A DNA stretch of 15,426 nucleotides, from assembly GCA_964456445.1 (NCBI GenBank), contig CAYWBI010000091.1:1-15426 (forward strand), in the 5' to 3' direction. Both the position numbers and the translations under genes were made by a program. Under the pieces are notes generated by a model. The model made no database searches, was not told where the DNA came from, and saw only the letters and a list, made by a program, of their open reading frames with translations. This DNA is from CAYWBI01 sp964456445. Its GTDB lineage: Bacteria > Calditrichota > Calditrichia > Calditrichales > J004. Positions 7,341 through 15,426 of the stretch are shown piece after piece; within the stretch, counting starts at the first letter, position 1, and every line of letters begins with the position of its first letter.

Positions 7341-7368
7341 CAGCGCTTATCAACAATGATAAGCGCTG
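7341..7368 (+). terminator. Strong bidirectional rho-independent terminator
   Basis: A perfect 12-bp stem (cagcgcttatca at 7341-7352, tgataagcgctg at 7357-7368) has an ACAA loop. Eight T follow on the plus strand (7369-7376), and six A precede it (7335-7340), giving a U-run for the minus strand. It therefore serves both recR and the convergent MBL-fold gene. This is the clearest terminator in the window. Confidence 0.93.
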
Positions 7369-7421
7369 TTTTTTTTACATTAAAGTATTTTAATAAAACC
7401 GCTATGTGCAGCAATCAAAAT

Positions 7422-8333
7422 CTATAACAGCCATTCCCAGTTTTCCGTAGCCAATTCACAATTCGGGAAAAGCTTTTGTGCATTGCCCTCGATCTTTTTC
7501 AAATCAGTATCGCTGTGGCCGGGGTTGTGATGAAAAAGCAGCAGTTTTTTTGCCTTGGCCTGTTTGGCGGTATCACAGGCAGATACAAAAGTACTGTGGC
7601 CATAACCCGCAAACATCTGGTATTCTTCTTCGGTATATTGAGCGTCATGGATCAACACATCGGCCCCATTGGAAAAACGCGCCAATCGCTGATCTCCGCC
7701 GATATATTGTTCGACATCCGTGGCATAGACTATTTTTTTCCCGTTCCATTCAATACGAAAGGGATAGCTGCCGTCTTTGGGATGAAAATAATATTTCATG
7801 GTGTGGATGCTTAATATACGGTCATGGGGAAGAGGCTCCATTACATGGCCAACCTTTGGGGCCGGTCGTTCCGGGGTAAAATAAACAACCGTGTTTTCGG
7901 TTAAATTGTGAAATTCCTTTGTACAACGGAACTCATCCATGGAAACCGGAAAGAATTGAGGCATAACGAAAGCGCGCAGGATATCTTCAAAATCCATCCC
8001 AAGGGTTGCCGGGCCAAAAAAATGAATAAATACGCCGGGCATATAAATCGGTGCAAAAAACGGCAAGCCGATTAAATGATCATGATGCGTATGGTTGAAC
8101 ATAAAGGTAATATGAAATGGTGTATCATGTTTTTTTTGATGTGCCAAAATTTCCGGGATTAAATCTTTACCAAGCTGGATAACGCCGCTTCCCGCATCAA
8201 GGATAACAATACTGTCTTTGGTGCGCGCCAACACACAGGCGGTATTTCCACCAATTTTTGTTCCGTCTGCCGGGGCAATCGGATAACTTCCACGGACACC
8301 ATATAATTTCAATTTAAAATTAAAATCATTCAT
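7422..8333 (-). CDS. MBL-fold metallo-hydrolase, phosphodiesterase-like
   Basis: This 303-residue cytoplasmic enzyme has a metallo-beta-lactamase fold. The opening LYGVRGSYPI (10-19) and IGGNTACV (27-34) are typical of the branch that includes cyclic-phosphate phosphodiesterases and RNase Z-like enzymes. The metal motif HTHHDH (81-86) supplies two or three zinc ligands. D206 (YATDVE), H246 (YGHSTF) and H268-H269 (LFHHNPGHSD) fit the remaining sites. Residues about 90-180 form an insert with several aromatic and proline residues. The substrate cannot be told from sequence. A nucleotide or cyclic-phosphate ester is plausible; a beta-lactam is not, given the branch. The start follows an AAAGG about 8 nt upstream, and the stop of the DUF151 gene is 18 nt before it, so the two are probably co-transcribed. 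Confidence 0.9.
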   Translation of the reverse strand: MNDFNFKLKLYGVRGSYPIAPADGTKIGGNTACVLARTKDSIVILDAGSGVIQLGKDLIPEILAHQKKHDTPFHITFMFNHTHHDHLIGLPFFAPIYMPGVFIHFFGPATLGMDFEDILRAFVMPQFFPVSMDEFRCTKEFHNLTENTVVYFTPERPAPKVGHVMEPLPHDRILSIHTMKYYFHPKDGSYPFRIEWNGKKIVYATDVEQYIGGDQRLARFSNGADVLIHDAQYTEEEYQMFAGYGHSTFVSACDTAKQAKAKKLLLFHHNPGHSDTDLKKIEGNAQKLFPNCELATENWEWLL

Positions 8334-8351
8334 CTATTAAACCTTTGGCTG

Positions 8352-8909
8352 TTAATGTTTCGATTCAATTCGCTTAAGACGATCCCGTAATTCGGCAGCT
8401 CGTTCGTATTGTTCAGTTTCAACAGCTTTTTTTAGCTCATCATTTAAACGATCAACTTCGGATGTTGTTGATTTAAAGATATAACTACGGTCGTTGATGT
8501 CACTTTTGTCATCCGACATATAAGCGGCCTGGTCCATAACGGACTCATTTACATAGATGGGCGCGCCGTTGCGCACGGCAAGGGCAATGGCGTCGCTGGG
8601 GCGGGAATCAACTTCTAAAATTTCCTTGGCCTGATTACAGATACGAATCCGTGCAAAAAATGTGTTTTCTTTTAGATCGGTTATAAGCACACTTTCCATG
8701 GTGGCGCCGCATGAATCTAATAAACTCGTTGCCAGGTCATGGGTGATGGGACGGGGCGGTTTGATTTTTTCCAGACCTAATGCAATCGATTGGGCCTCGT
8801 ATTCACCAATAATAATCGGCAATGTACGATTCCCGTCCGTCTCCTTTAAAAGGATGCCGCTTGATTGGTTCTGTGTTAAAAAAACACCGTTGATGTTTAC
8901 TTCGATCAT
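8352..8909 (-). CDS. Bifunctional nuclease family protein (DUF151) with C-terminal UVR motif
   Basis: This protein has 185 residues. Positions 1 to about 130 are the BFN/DUF151 domain, with LPIIIGEYEAQSIALGLE (30-47), RPITHDL (53-59) and the signature RPSDAIALAVR (103-113). Members have been reported to have DNase and RNase activity, but most are untested. Residues about 150-184 form a charged helical UvrB/UvrC-type motif (LNDELKKAVETEQYERAAELRDRL), a protein-interaction element that in UvrB and UvrC links the two proteins. This pairing of domains is common in FCB and some other phyla. A nucleic-acid or repair-linked role is plausible but inferred. An AAGGG about 7 nt upstream supports the ATG at 8909. 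It is first in a two-gene unit with the MBL-fold hydrolase. Confidence 0.9.
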   Translation of the reverse strand: MIEVNINGVFLTQNQSSGILLKETDGNRTLPIIIGEYEAQSIALGLEKIKPPRPITHDLATSLLDSCGATMESVLITDLKENTFFARIRICNQAKEILEVDSRPSDAIALAVRNGAPIYVNESVMDQAAYMSDDKSDINDRSYIFKSTTSEVDRLNDELKKAVETEQYERAAELRDRLKRIESKH

Positions 8910-9280
8910 TATACTGCCCTTAATCGAATGTCCGAAAAGTGTACAATCGTTAAAAATACATCTTTATGCAACCGCCCGGTTATTAATAAACAAGTATAAG
9001 CTGGATAAAGATTCCCTTTTTAATCGACTTATTTAAAAAAAAACTTAAACAAATAGATCGTAAAGTCAAATTGTTTTTATTTATCGGATATTTATCTAAA
9101 TATATAGGAGCATCAGAACATAAATATTGACGGTGAGCACGCCGGAAAGATAAAAAATGGCATGTCTAACTTTACGTGATAAATAATATCCCTGGAAGTT
9201 GAGTTTAATTGGTGTAGATAATCATGCCTTGGATGTTGATATTTATTGCCGGTCAATGGATATCGTCCGTCGTAAGTTTT

Positions 9281-9310
9281 TTGACAAATGTTTAAAGACG
9301 GCATTAATCT
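9281..9310 (+). promoter_or_regulatory. Candidate promoter of the NHL/outer-membrane operon
   Basis: A perfect TTGACA (9281-9286) is followed after 18 nt by TAATCT (9305-9310). Transcription would begin near 9317, leaving a leader of about 97 nt before the ATG at 9414. A start within this promoter at 9288 would then be untranslatable, consistent with the downstream start chosen. Confidence 0.35.
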
Positions 9311-9403
9311 TAGATATCTATCCTTTTTCCAATGGTTTTGCTTTTCACTTTTTCTACTGTCGTTTTCCCTTTTAAGTAAAATTTTGCTAAACTACCTTTT
9401 ATC

Positions 9404-9409
9404 AGGAGG
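9404..9409 (+). promoter_or_regulatory. Ribosome binding site deciding the NHL gene start
   Basis: A full AGGAGG stands 4 nt before the ATG at 9414. It directs initiation there, where a clean signal peptide begins, and not at 9288. Confidence 0.75.
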
Positions 9410-9413
9410 CAAT

Positions 9414-10304
9414 ATGCGTGTTACACTTATTATTATCATGTTGATGAGCGCTGTATTATCCGCACAGGTATTTGTGGAGAGCGGACGTTTTGGCGAAACA
9501 AAAGACGGAGAGCCTCTATTAAATCAACCCTGGGCCATCGATCATTCCGCTTTGGATATTATTTATGTTGCCGATACCGGCAACAACATGGTCCGCCTGT
9601 TTGACCGACAGGGAAAATATTTGGAGAGTATTGGTGGTTTTGGTTTTAATAATGACCAATTTGATATGCCCGCTGATATCTGGGCGCGTTCCATTGTAAA
9701 TATTTATGTATCGGATTATAATAATCAACGTTTGCAACGATATGACCGTCAGATGAATTTTATCTCCAGCCTTGTAAACAATGATGCCCTGGAACCGCGT
9801 TTCCAGTTTGCAGAGCTGGCCAGTTGTGCCGTATCTGCCCAAAATGATCTTTTTGTACTGGATCATCAGGATTTTAAAGTGATCAAATTTAACCGGGATG
9901 GCAGCGCCGAGCACTCTTTTGGCCAGACGGAGTCCGACAGTGGGGAACTGATCAATCCACAGCAACTTGATATCTGGCAGGGAGATAAACTACTTGTTTC
10001 CGATGCCGATCTACCCGGTTTGTTCGTTTTTGATCTTTTTGGGAATTTTATACGCGTCATCAGTGATAAACGCTTTAAACATCCTCACGGTTTGGGGGTT
10101 GTCGGTGATATGGTGTTTTTGGCTGATCCTGTGGCCCGGTCTGTCTTTATCGTTTATCCCGGAAGTGGCGAGGTAAAACGTATAAAAAATGGCATCCCCT
10201 TTTCACGTCCGATGGATGTTACTGCTTTTTCCGATAAACAGGGAAAGACACTTTTTATACTTGATGATAACAAAGTTATAACCGGCCGCCTGGAAATTCC
10301 GTGA
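9414..10304 (+). CDS. Secreted NHL-repeat beta-propeller protein
   Basis: With the start at 9414 the protein has 296 residues and opens with a signal peptide (MRVTLIIIMLMSAVLSAQ, cleavage near 16-18). The rest is a series of roughly 40-residue NHL-type blades. Clear ones contain DIIYVADTGNNMVRLFDRQG and NIYVSDYNNQRLQRYDRQ, with weaker ones around FVLDHQDFKVIKFNRDG and LVSDADLPGLFVFD. Five or six blades would form a small propeller, probably a binding scaffold in the periplasm or at the surface and not an enzyme. An upstream extension to 9288 is open but lacks a ribosome site. The stop overlaps the GTG start of the large outer-membrane protein (GTGA at 10301-10304), implying coupled translation and a shared job in the envelope. 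The exact function is unknown. Confidence 0.88.
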   Translation: MRVTLIIIMLMSAVLSAQVFVESGRFGETKDGEPLLNQPWAIDHSALDIIYVADTGNNMVRLFDRQGKYLESIGGFGFNNDQFDMPADIWARSIVNIYVSDYNNQRLQRYDRQMNFISSLVNNDALEPRFQFAELASCAVSAQNDLFVLDHQDFKVIKFNRDGSAEHSFGQTESDSGELINPQQLDIWQGDKLLVSDADLPGLFVFDLFGNFIRVISDKRFKHPHGLGVVGDMVFLADPVARSVFIVYPGSGEVKRIKNGIPFSRPMDVTAFSDKQGKTLFILDDNKVITGRLEIP

Positions 10305-13300
10305 GTAGAAAATTATTTTTCAATCTTGTATTGTTGTTAATTGTGCCGCTGTTTCTTCCTGCGCAAAACACCCTTTCCAATCCCTGGCAGGTGGATAGCT
10401 TGTTAACGCCGCAACAAGAACTGTCACGGTTTGTTTTCCCCGATGGACATATCGTCCGCCCACAAACCATTCAGGTTGTAAGGAACGGCGTTGAGCAACG
10501 AGCGGATTTGGGCTACAGGCTTGAAAAAAGATTTATTCTGTTTCTACCTGCGGCCCGGGCCGGTGACAGCCTATGGGTACGTTATTCACGCCAACCGCTG
10601 AATCTTAAGCGTTTTTATAGTCTGTACCATCTCGATACATTGAAAAACACAGAAGACACAACAAAAGCGCCCAGGGTAAAGTTAAATTTCAGTGACTTTT
10701 CAAATCCCTTTGTCGGTTTAAACAGCGATCTTAAAACAAGTGGCAGCATTGTCCGTGGTGTAAACATAGGCAGTAACCGTGACTTGAGCCTTAACTCCGG
10801 TTTAAACCTCGAACTAAGCGGGCATATCACCGAAAACATGGAAGTTGTTGCAGCCCTGACCGATGAATCAACGCCCATCCAGCCTGAAGGAAATACACAA
10901 ACCCTGAACGAAATAGACCGGGTTTATGTCCAGTTTCGAAGCCCCTTTATCGAGGGCACCGTTGGTGATATAAATTTAGGGCATAAGGGCTCGGAGTTTG
11001 GTAAAGTGTCCCGCAAACTGCAGGGGCTTACCCTGCTCGGGAGATATAAGAACCAATTTGCAGGGGCCACTGCCGCAACGACACGTGGTTTTTTTAACCG
11101 CATGACTTTTATTGGTCAGGAGGGCAACCAGGGGCCGTATCCGTTGACCGGTAAAAATGGCGAACGCGAAATTATCGTTTTAGCGGGAACAGAAAAAGTT
11201 TGGGTAAATGGCAAACAGATGCTGCGTGGTGAAGGTAATGACTATATCATCGAGTATGCCAATGGTCAACTAACCTTTACGAATCGCCGTTTGATTACCG
11301 GTGAAGCCCGTATTGAAGTGGATTTTGAATATTTTCCCGCCGAACAACGATTTAGCCGCAATGCCTACGGCGGACGTGCAGGGGGGGCATTTCTTAATAA
11401 AAAATTAGATTATGAAATACGGTATTTTCAGGAAGGCGATGCTGCCGACAAAGTGGTCGGCGGGGGTGAACCACTTTCTGAAGATGATAAAAATATTCTC
11501 CGTGCTGCCGGAAACGATTTTAGAAAAGCCGTAACCGACGGCGCCATCTTTGTGGGAGAAGGTAATGGCAGCTATGTTAAAGGCGATACCCTTGTGTCCG
11601 GTAAAAATTACAATTATTTCCGCTATGTGGGTCGGAACATTGGCGATTATACCGTGCGTTTTACCGATATCGGACATCTGCAGGGCAGTTATGTCCGCGA
11701 CCGTTTAGGCCAATACCGCTGGGTTGGCCCGTCGAAGGGTGACTATCAACCGGTAAAATTGTTGCCCCTTCCGCAAAAACATCAACTGACCGATATGCGT
11801 CTTAACTGGGCGCCCCAAACCAATATTACCGTCAGTTCCGAACTGGCGCTTAGCACTTTTGACTTAAATACCTTCAGTGCCATCGATGATAACAAGAATA
11901 ACGGTAAGGCCTGGTCGTTTACAGCAAATGCCGCTAAACTTATGTTGCAGCCCGCGGGATGGAAACTTGGCGCATTAGACGCCGGTATAAATATACGTCT
12001 GATCGATGATGCTTTTCGCGCTCTTGATCGTGTCAACCAGGCGGATTATCAGCGTTACTGGAATATTCTGAATGAAACCGGTACACAGACTGGTGAAAAA
12101 AGTGTCCAGTTGCATGTCACGTATCTACCGCTCTCCAAATATACAATCGCTTTAAATGGCGGGTTTTTAACGCGGGGATTACAGCAAACAAACCGTCTGT
12201 CCGGCCGGGTGGATTTTCAACTACCCGCTGTATTTAACTACAAGGCGAAGTATGAAGTGATAAATAGCGACTACGACCAACATACAATCGATAACCGTTG
12301 GCGACGTTTTCGCAGCAGCCTTGGTGGTTCCTGGTGGATGGTCAAGCCGACCCTTAGTTTTGATTTTGAAAACCGTCGTAATCAAACGCCATCCTATTTG
12401 AACGGTTTCCGCATTGATGATTATGGCATAAATATCGCCTTGTTTAAAATGAAACACATGGATGGTTATGTTGAATATCATCAGCGACAGGACAAAGTTT
12501 ATGATGTGGAAAATGCGGGCGCGCTGGTGCCACAGGCAGAAACGGAGACACGTCATATAAATTTTAGTTTAAAAAATTTTGGCGAAACATCGGCCAGCCT
12601 GGATGTGGTTTTACGTAAAAAAAATTATACGCAGCGTTTTAAAAATATAAAAGTGGATACGCTGAAAATTCTTTTCGCCGATGCCTCTGTTCAGGATACT
12701 GTATGGCAGGACCGGGCTACCAACCTGGCGGAGCTGCGTGTTTCGCACAGCCGCTGGAAAAAGGCGTTTCGGGCAAATGTTCAATACCGGCTTTCGACAC
12801 AGCAGACGGCGCTAAGGGAAAAGGTTTATATAAAGGTTCAACAGGGACGCGGAAACCTACGCTTTGATACGGGTTTGAACGAATATGTCCCCGACCCCGA
12901 TGGTGACTATGTGTTGTTTATTGTGCCGTCCGGCACGTTTGAACCGGTAACAAAAATCAACAGCGCCCTGCGTCTTAATTTTGATCCGGGCCGCTATTGG
13001 CGCAAAGAAAAAAGCGGCTGGAAACATGCTCTGTCCCAAATCAGCGGTACCAGTTATTTTCGTGTGGATGAGGAGACAAAGGAAAAAAATCTGCTGGCTA
13101 TATATCTGCTGGATCTAAGTAAGTACCAGGGGGCGCAGACCTTGCGGGGCAGCATTATTTATGATCAGGATGTCTATCTTTTTAAACGCAACCGCAATCT
13201 GAATTTCCGTCTGCAATATAGGTATCGGGATGATTTGTTTAATCAGTTTCTTGATCCCAATGAAAATGAAGACCGGCTGACAACTGAAAAAGCTCTTCGC

Positions 13301-13810
13301 ACCGATTGGCGGATTTCTTCTGTTTTAAAAAGTCAAAGTGAGCTGCGTTTAAAATCCGTTTTTCGCTCGGTAAAATCCAAACCTGTCCGCAATCGCGATA
13401 TTTCCGGGGTGTATTTGCAGCAGCAGTTTTCTTACCGGCCGTTGCCCCCGCTGGAACTGCGTGTGAATACCAATTATGGCAATGAAAAAAATCGGGCGGA
13501 ATCGTATCCTTTGGATTTATGGTTTATGACGTCAAAACTGCAATCCACTTATTCCTTTAAAGGAAAAGGACGGATCACCGGAAACTATGAGTATCAAAAG
13601 GTGAATGTCACAAACAATCCTTTGGGATTGGTCGTGCCCTACGAAATGGCGCGCGGGAAAAAACAGGGCGTTAGCCAGCGTTGGCAGTTACGGGCGGAAT
13701 ATACCGTTTCGAAGAATATTGTTTTCACCTTGCTTTATACCGGTCGTTTTGATGCAGGCTTCAGCACTATCATCCATACCGGGCAGGCGGAAGTACGGGC
13801 GTTTTTTTAA
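10301..13810 (+). CDS. Large outer-membrane beta-barrel protein with SprA-like N-terminal motifs
   Basis: This protein has 1169 residues. A signal peptide covers about 1-22 (MSRKLFFNLVLLLIVPLFLP). Residues 148-212 contain GSIVRGVNIGSNRDLSLNSG and AALTDESTPIQPEGNTQTL, a pattern I recall from SprA, the type IX translocon protein, and from other large FCB outer-membrane proteins. A second conserved stretch lies at 293-343 (VLAGTEKVWVNGKQML, IIEYANGQLTFTNRRLITG). The remaining 800 residues are alternating polar and aromatic beta-strands typical of a barrel, and the protein ends in Phe-Phe, the usual Bam recognition end. It is about half the length of true SprA, so translocon function should not be assumed. 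The start is GTG, overlapping the NHL stop by 4 nt. Role unknown; transport or surface export is possible. Confidence 0.85.
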   Translation: MSRKLFFNLVLLLIVPLFLPAQNTLSNPWQVDSLLTPQQELSRFVFPDGHIVRPQTIQVVRNGVEQRADLGYRLEKRFILFLPAARAGDSLWVRYSRQPLNLKRFYSLYHLDTLKNTEDTTKAPRVKLNFSDFSNPFVGLNSDLKTSGSIVRGVNIGSNRDLSLNSGLNLELSGHITENMEVVAALTDESTPIQPEGNTQTLNEIDRVYVQFRSPFIEGTVGDINLGHKGSEFGKVSRKLQGLTLLGRYKNQFAGATAATTRGFFNRMTFIGQEGNQGPYPLTGKNGEREIIVLAGTEKVWVNGKQMLRGEGNDYIIEYANGQLTFTNRRLITGEARIEVDFEYFPAEQRFSRNAYGGRAGGAFLNKKLDYEIRYFQEGDAADKVVGGGEPLSEDDKNILRAAGNDFRKAVTDGAIFVGEGNGSYVKGDTLVSGKNYNYFRYVGRNIGDYTVRFTDIGHLQGSYVRDRLGQYRWVGPSKGDYQPVKLLPLPQKHQLTDMRLNWAPQTNITVSSELALSTFDLNTFSAIDDNKNNGKAWSFTANAAKLMLQPAGWKLGALDAGINIRLIDDAFRALDRVNQADYQRYWNILNETGTQTGEKSVQLHVTYLPLSKYTIALNGGFLTRGLQQTNRLSGRVDFQLPAVFNYKAKYEVINSDYDQHTIDNRWRRFRSSLGGSWWMVKPTLSFDFENRRNQTPSYLNGFRIDDYGINIALFKMKHMDGYVEYHQRQDKVYDVENAGALVPQAETETRHINFSLKNFGETSASLDVVLRKKNYTQRFKNIKVDTLKILFADASVQDTVWQDRATNLAELRVSHSRWKKAFRANVQYRLSTQQTALREKVYIKVQQGRGNLRFDTGLNEYVPDPDGDYVLFIVPSGTFEPVTKINSALRLNFDPGRYWRKEKSGWKHALSQISGTSYFRVDEETKEKNLLAIYLLDLSKYQGAQTLRGSIIYDQDVYLFKRNRNLNFRLQYRYRDDLFNQFLDPNENEDRLTTEKALRTDWRISSVLKSQSELRLKSVFRSVKSKPVRNRDISGVYLQQQFSYRPLPPLELRVNTNYGNEKNRAESYPLDLWFMTSKLQSTYSFKGKGRITGNYEYQKVNVTNNPLGLVVPYEMARGKKQGVSQRWQLRAEYTVSKNIVFTLLYTGRFDAGFSTIIHTGQAEVRAFF

Positions 13811-13888
13811 AACCGCATATATTTTCTGTTGCCCCGATCATATAAACAATGCCCGGCAATGTTCATGCTTAATGATGTGTCATAAAAA

Positions 13889-13919
13889 AAACCCGCATTT
13901 CTTGACAAAATACGGGTTT
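13889..13919 (-). terminator. Rho-independent terminator of trxB
   Basis: aaacccg (13889-13895) pairs with cgggttt (13913-13919). After one C/A mismatch, attt (13897-13900) pairs with aaat (13908-13911) around a 7-nt loop. On the minus strand the hairpin ends in eight consecutive U (plus-strand A at 13884-13891), 29 nt after the trxB stop. On the plus strand it lacks a good T-run, so it serves trxB chiefly. Confidence 0.8.
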
Positions 13920-13947
13920 GATATAAAGCAGTGTGCGTTAGCGGTTT

Positions 13948-14874
13948 TTATTGGTCTTCCAGCCAGCGTTCAGCATCGATCGCGGCCATGCACCCGCTAC
14001 CGGCGGCGGTTATCGCCTGGCGATAGGTGTGGTCCTGAACATCGCCACAGGCAAAAACACCTGGGATATTTGTGTAGGTGGAATCGGGTTTCGTAATAAG
14101 ATAACCTTTTTTATCCTTTTCCAAACCGGGGAATATTTGCGTATTTGGAATATGTCCGATGGCCATAAAAACCCCGTCAATTTTCATTTCGCTCAATTCA
14201 CCTGTTTTGGTATCTTTTAAACGCACCGCTTCTACCTGGGTGTCTCCCAGGATATCATCGATGGTTTTACTAAGCAGAAACTCGATCTTCGGGTTATCTT
14301 CCGCTTTTTTCACCATAATTTTTGAAGCGCGAAAGGCGTCACGCCGGTGGCTGATATAAACCTTTGATGCAAATTTCGTTAAAAAAGTTGCCTCTTCCAT
14401 GGCGGAATCCCCACCGCCAACAATGATAACTTCTTTATCCCGGAAGAAAAAACCATCACAAGTGGCACAGGCGGAAACGCCGTGGCCCATCAAGCGCTTT
14501 TCGTTCTCCAGACCCAGCAAGCGTGCGGATGCGCCGGTGGAGATGATGACCGCATCGGTGGTATAGGTTTGCGATTCGCCGAAAATGGTAAAGGGACGTT
14601 TGGAAAAATCTACTTTTTCTGCCAGTTCAAATTTGGTTTCGGCGCCAAAACGCTGGGCTTGTTTACGCATGTCTTCCATAAGTTGAGGGCCCATGATACC
14701 GCTCGGAAAACCCGGAAAATTTTCAACATCGGTGGTGATGGTCAATTGTCCGCCCGGCTGATGCCCCTCGAGAATCAATGGGGTAAGATTGGCGCGTGCG
14801 GCATAGATGGCTGCGGTTAGCCCTGCGGGACCGGAACCAAGAACGATCAGCGGATAATGTATTGTTTTAGACAT
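13948..14874 (-). CDS. trxB: Thioredoxin-disulfide reductase
   Basis: This is a 308-residue FAD enzyme that uses NADPH to reduce thioredoxin in the cytoplasm. Seen in order: FAD-binding GSGPAG (13-18); the central NADPH-binding GGGDSA (153-158); HRRDAFRAS (176-184), whose arginines fit recognition of the NADPH 2'-phosphate; the redox-active CATCD (136-140); and the C-terminal FAD motif ACGDVQ (285-290) followed by the conserved YRQAITAAGSGCMAA. It has the standard low-molecular-weight bacterial length with nothing missing. The start is fixed by AGGAG 7 nt upstream (14882-14886). It appears to be a single-gene unit, convergent with the outer-membrane protein gene. Related ferredoxin- or flavodoxin-linked reductases share the fold, but CATC plus HRR favours true TrxB. 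Confidence 0.96.
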   Translation of the reverse strand: MSKTIHYPLIVLGSGPAGLTAAIYAARANLTPLILEGHQPGGQLTITTDVENFPGFPSGIMGPQLMEDMRKQAQRFGAETKFELAEKVDFSKRPFTIFGESQTYTTDAVIISTGASARLLGLENEKRLMGHGVSACATCDGFFFRDKEVIIVGGGDSAMEEATFLTKFASKVYISHRRDAFRASKIMVKKAEDNPKIEFLLSKTIDDILGDTQVEAVRLKDTKTGELSEMKIDGVFMAIGHIPNTQIFPGLEKDKKGYLITKPDSTYTNIPGVFACGDVQDHTYRQAITAAGSGCMAAIDAERWLEDQ

Positions 14875-14896
14875 TTTTTGTCTCCTGAGTGTTAAG

Positions 14897-14902
14897 ATTA
14901 TA
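14897..14902 (-). promoter_or_regulatory. Candidate -10 box of trxB
   Basis: The minus strand reads TATAAT here, an exact consensus, 11 nt before the Shine-Dalgarno. No convincing -35 lies at 16-18 nt; TTCACA occurs 20 nt upstream. The implied leader is short. Confidence 0.3.
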
Positions 14903-15073
14903 TTTTTTAATGATTTCTTTGATGTGAACCACGATGGTCGGTTACAGGATGCAAGTTACAAAATTATATTCTTTTTGTCACAAATGATTTAGAGGGCGAT
15001 CCAGTAAGAGCGTCACAAGTATAAAGAATGATATCTGATGACGCGGATTTCGGCCCGCTCTGTCTTCGTGCTT

Positions 15074-15426
15074 TTAAGGCGCGGCCTGTTTGTTGTTACC
15101 CGTTCGTGCAGGGCTGACCCAGGGATTGGCTTTGATGCTGTAGCGGCGCGGCAATAGTGCGTCTTCCGCTGCATAACCCACGCCCACCCGCGGGCGGGAT
15201 AAGATTTGCGCGGCCTCTGTTTTTTGTTTCCCTGCCTCGATCCAGATTGTATTGCCCTGTAAATCAATCCCACTATGTGCCGTGCGGATACCCAATGCCT
15301 GTGTAAGCAATCCCGGACCGGCGCATAAATTGTATTTTATTTCCCGCATTTTTCTGCGGGTGAGCATGGCCCCGATCCCTTCGAGTGGTTCAATGGCGCG
15401 GACAAGAACCGCATGTGGGATGCCCG
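15074..15426 (-). CDS. Alkyladenine (3-methyladenine) DNA glycosylase, C-terminal part
   Basis: The coding frame is open to the window edge, so only the last 117 or so residues are seen. The visible protein runs GIPHAVLVRAIEPLEGIGAM, then LTRRKMREIKYNLCAGPGLL, then TQALGI, and later PRVGVGYAAEDALLPRRYSIK and NPWVS. These are hallmark segments of the AAG/MPG family, which removes alkylated and deaminated purines in base excision repair. The N-terminal half, with the catalytic glutamate, lies beyond the window. The Met at 15365-15367 is internal, since the conserved AVLVRAIEP segment precedes it. The tail after NPWVS is short (about 13 residues), usual for the bacterial form. It lies on the same strand as trxB, upstream of it, with 199 bp between; no terminator is evident between them. 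Confidence 0.93.
   Translation of the reverse strand, partial: GIPHAVLVRAIEPLEGIGAMLTRRKMREIKYNLCAGPGLLTQALGIRTAHSGIDLQGNTIWIEAGKQKTEAAQILSRPRVGVGYAAEDALLPRRYSIKANPWVSPARTGNNKQAAP

Larger units (their letters stand above)
8910..9413. other. AT-rich divergent intergenic region
   Basis: This 504-bp gap lies between the divergent DUF151 and NHL genes. It must hold the promoters of both. A reading frame in phase with the NHL gene extends to 9288 but has no ribosome site and looks non-coding. No RNA gene, riboswitch or large repeat was recognised. Apart from one candidate promoter at 9281-9310, nothing stands out. Confidence 0.55.

Noticed and set aside
8910..9280. Possible small RNA or riboswitch in the divergent gap
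   Set aside because: No long stable helix, conserved core or terminator could be found by eye.
9288..9413. Upstream extension of the NHL gene to an ATG at 9288
   Set aside because: No ribosome site lies before 9288, the added residues do not form a sensible signal, it overlaps a candidate promoter, and AGGAGG before 9414 leads directly into a good signal peptide.
15013..15273. 86-residue minus-strand reading frame overlapping the glycosylase
   Set aside because: It lies in another frame of a clearly conserved gene and has no recognisable domain or ribosome site.

Overview
The window is bacterial chromosomal DNA, most likely from the FCB superphylum (Bacteroidota, Ignavibacteria, Calditrichota and relatives). 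I lean towards Calditrichota or a neighbouring lineage, as inference only. The reasons are a large SprA-like outer-membrane barrel protein paired with an NHL beta-propeller protein, a lipoprotein joining an amidase to a golvesin/xanthan-lyase-type domain, a DUF151 nuclease with a UVR tail, and intergenic GC-rich palindromic repeats. No phage, plasmid, insertion sequence, CRISPR array, tRNA or rRNA was seen.

Layout from left to right: (1) a palindrome at 12-29 and a small membrane protein with a HEPN/DUF4145-like C-terminus (182-751, +). (2) Convergent to it, a 1013-residue lipoprotein on the minus strand (784-3825). (3) A gene-poor stretch of about 740 bp (3826-4563) holding three different hairpin repeats. 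(4) The conserved housekeeping block ffs (SRP RNA), dnaX, ybaB, recR on the plus strand (4564-7284), closed by a strong bidirectional terminator at 7341-7368. (5) A minus-strand pair: a DUF151/UVR nuclease-like gene followed by an MBL-fold hydrolase (8909 down to 7422). (6) A gene-free stretch, then an NHL-propeller gene overlapping by 4 nt a 1169-residue outer-membrane protein (9414-13810, +). (7) trxB on the minus strand with its own terminator. (8) The C-terminal part of an alkyladenine DNA glycosylase (15074 to the window edge, minus).

How the genes work together: dnaX, ybaB and recR serve replication and recombinational repair, and the glycosylase serves base excision repair. The amidase lipoprotein, the NHL protein and the barrel protein belong to the envelope. 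TrxB keeps thioredoxin reduced.

The most notable signals are in dnaX. A 12-A homopolymer lies at the expected gamma/tau boundary, and stops follow closely in both other frames, which looks like a transcriptional-slippage switch. In addition, all four zinc-ligand cysteines of the DnaX zinc module are replaced with no change in spacing. I found no clearly new multi-gene system. The NHL/outer-membrane pair and the composite amidase lipoprotein are the least characterised parts.
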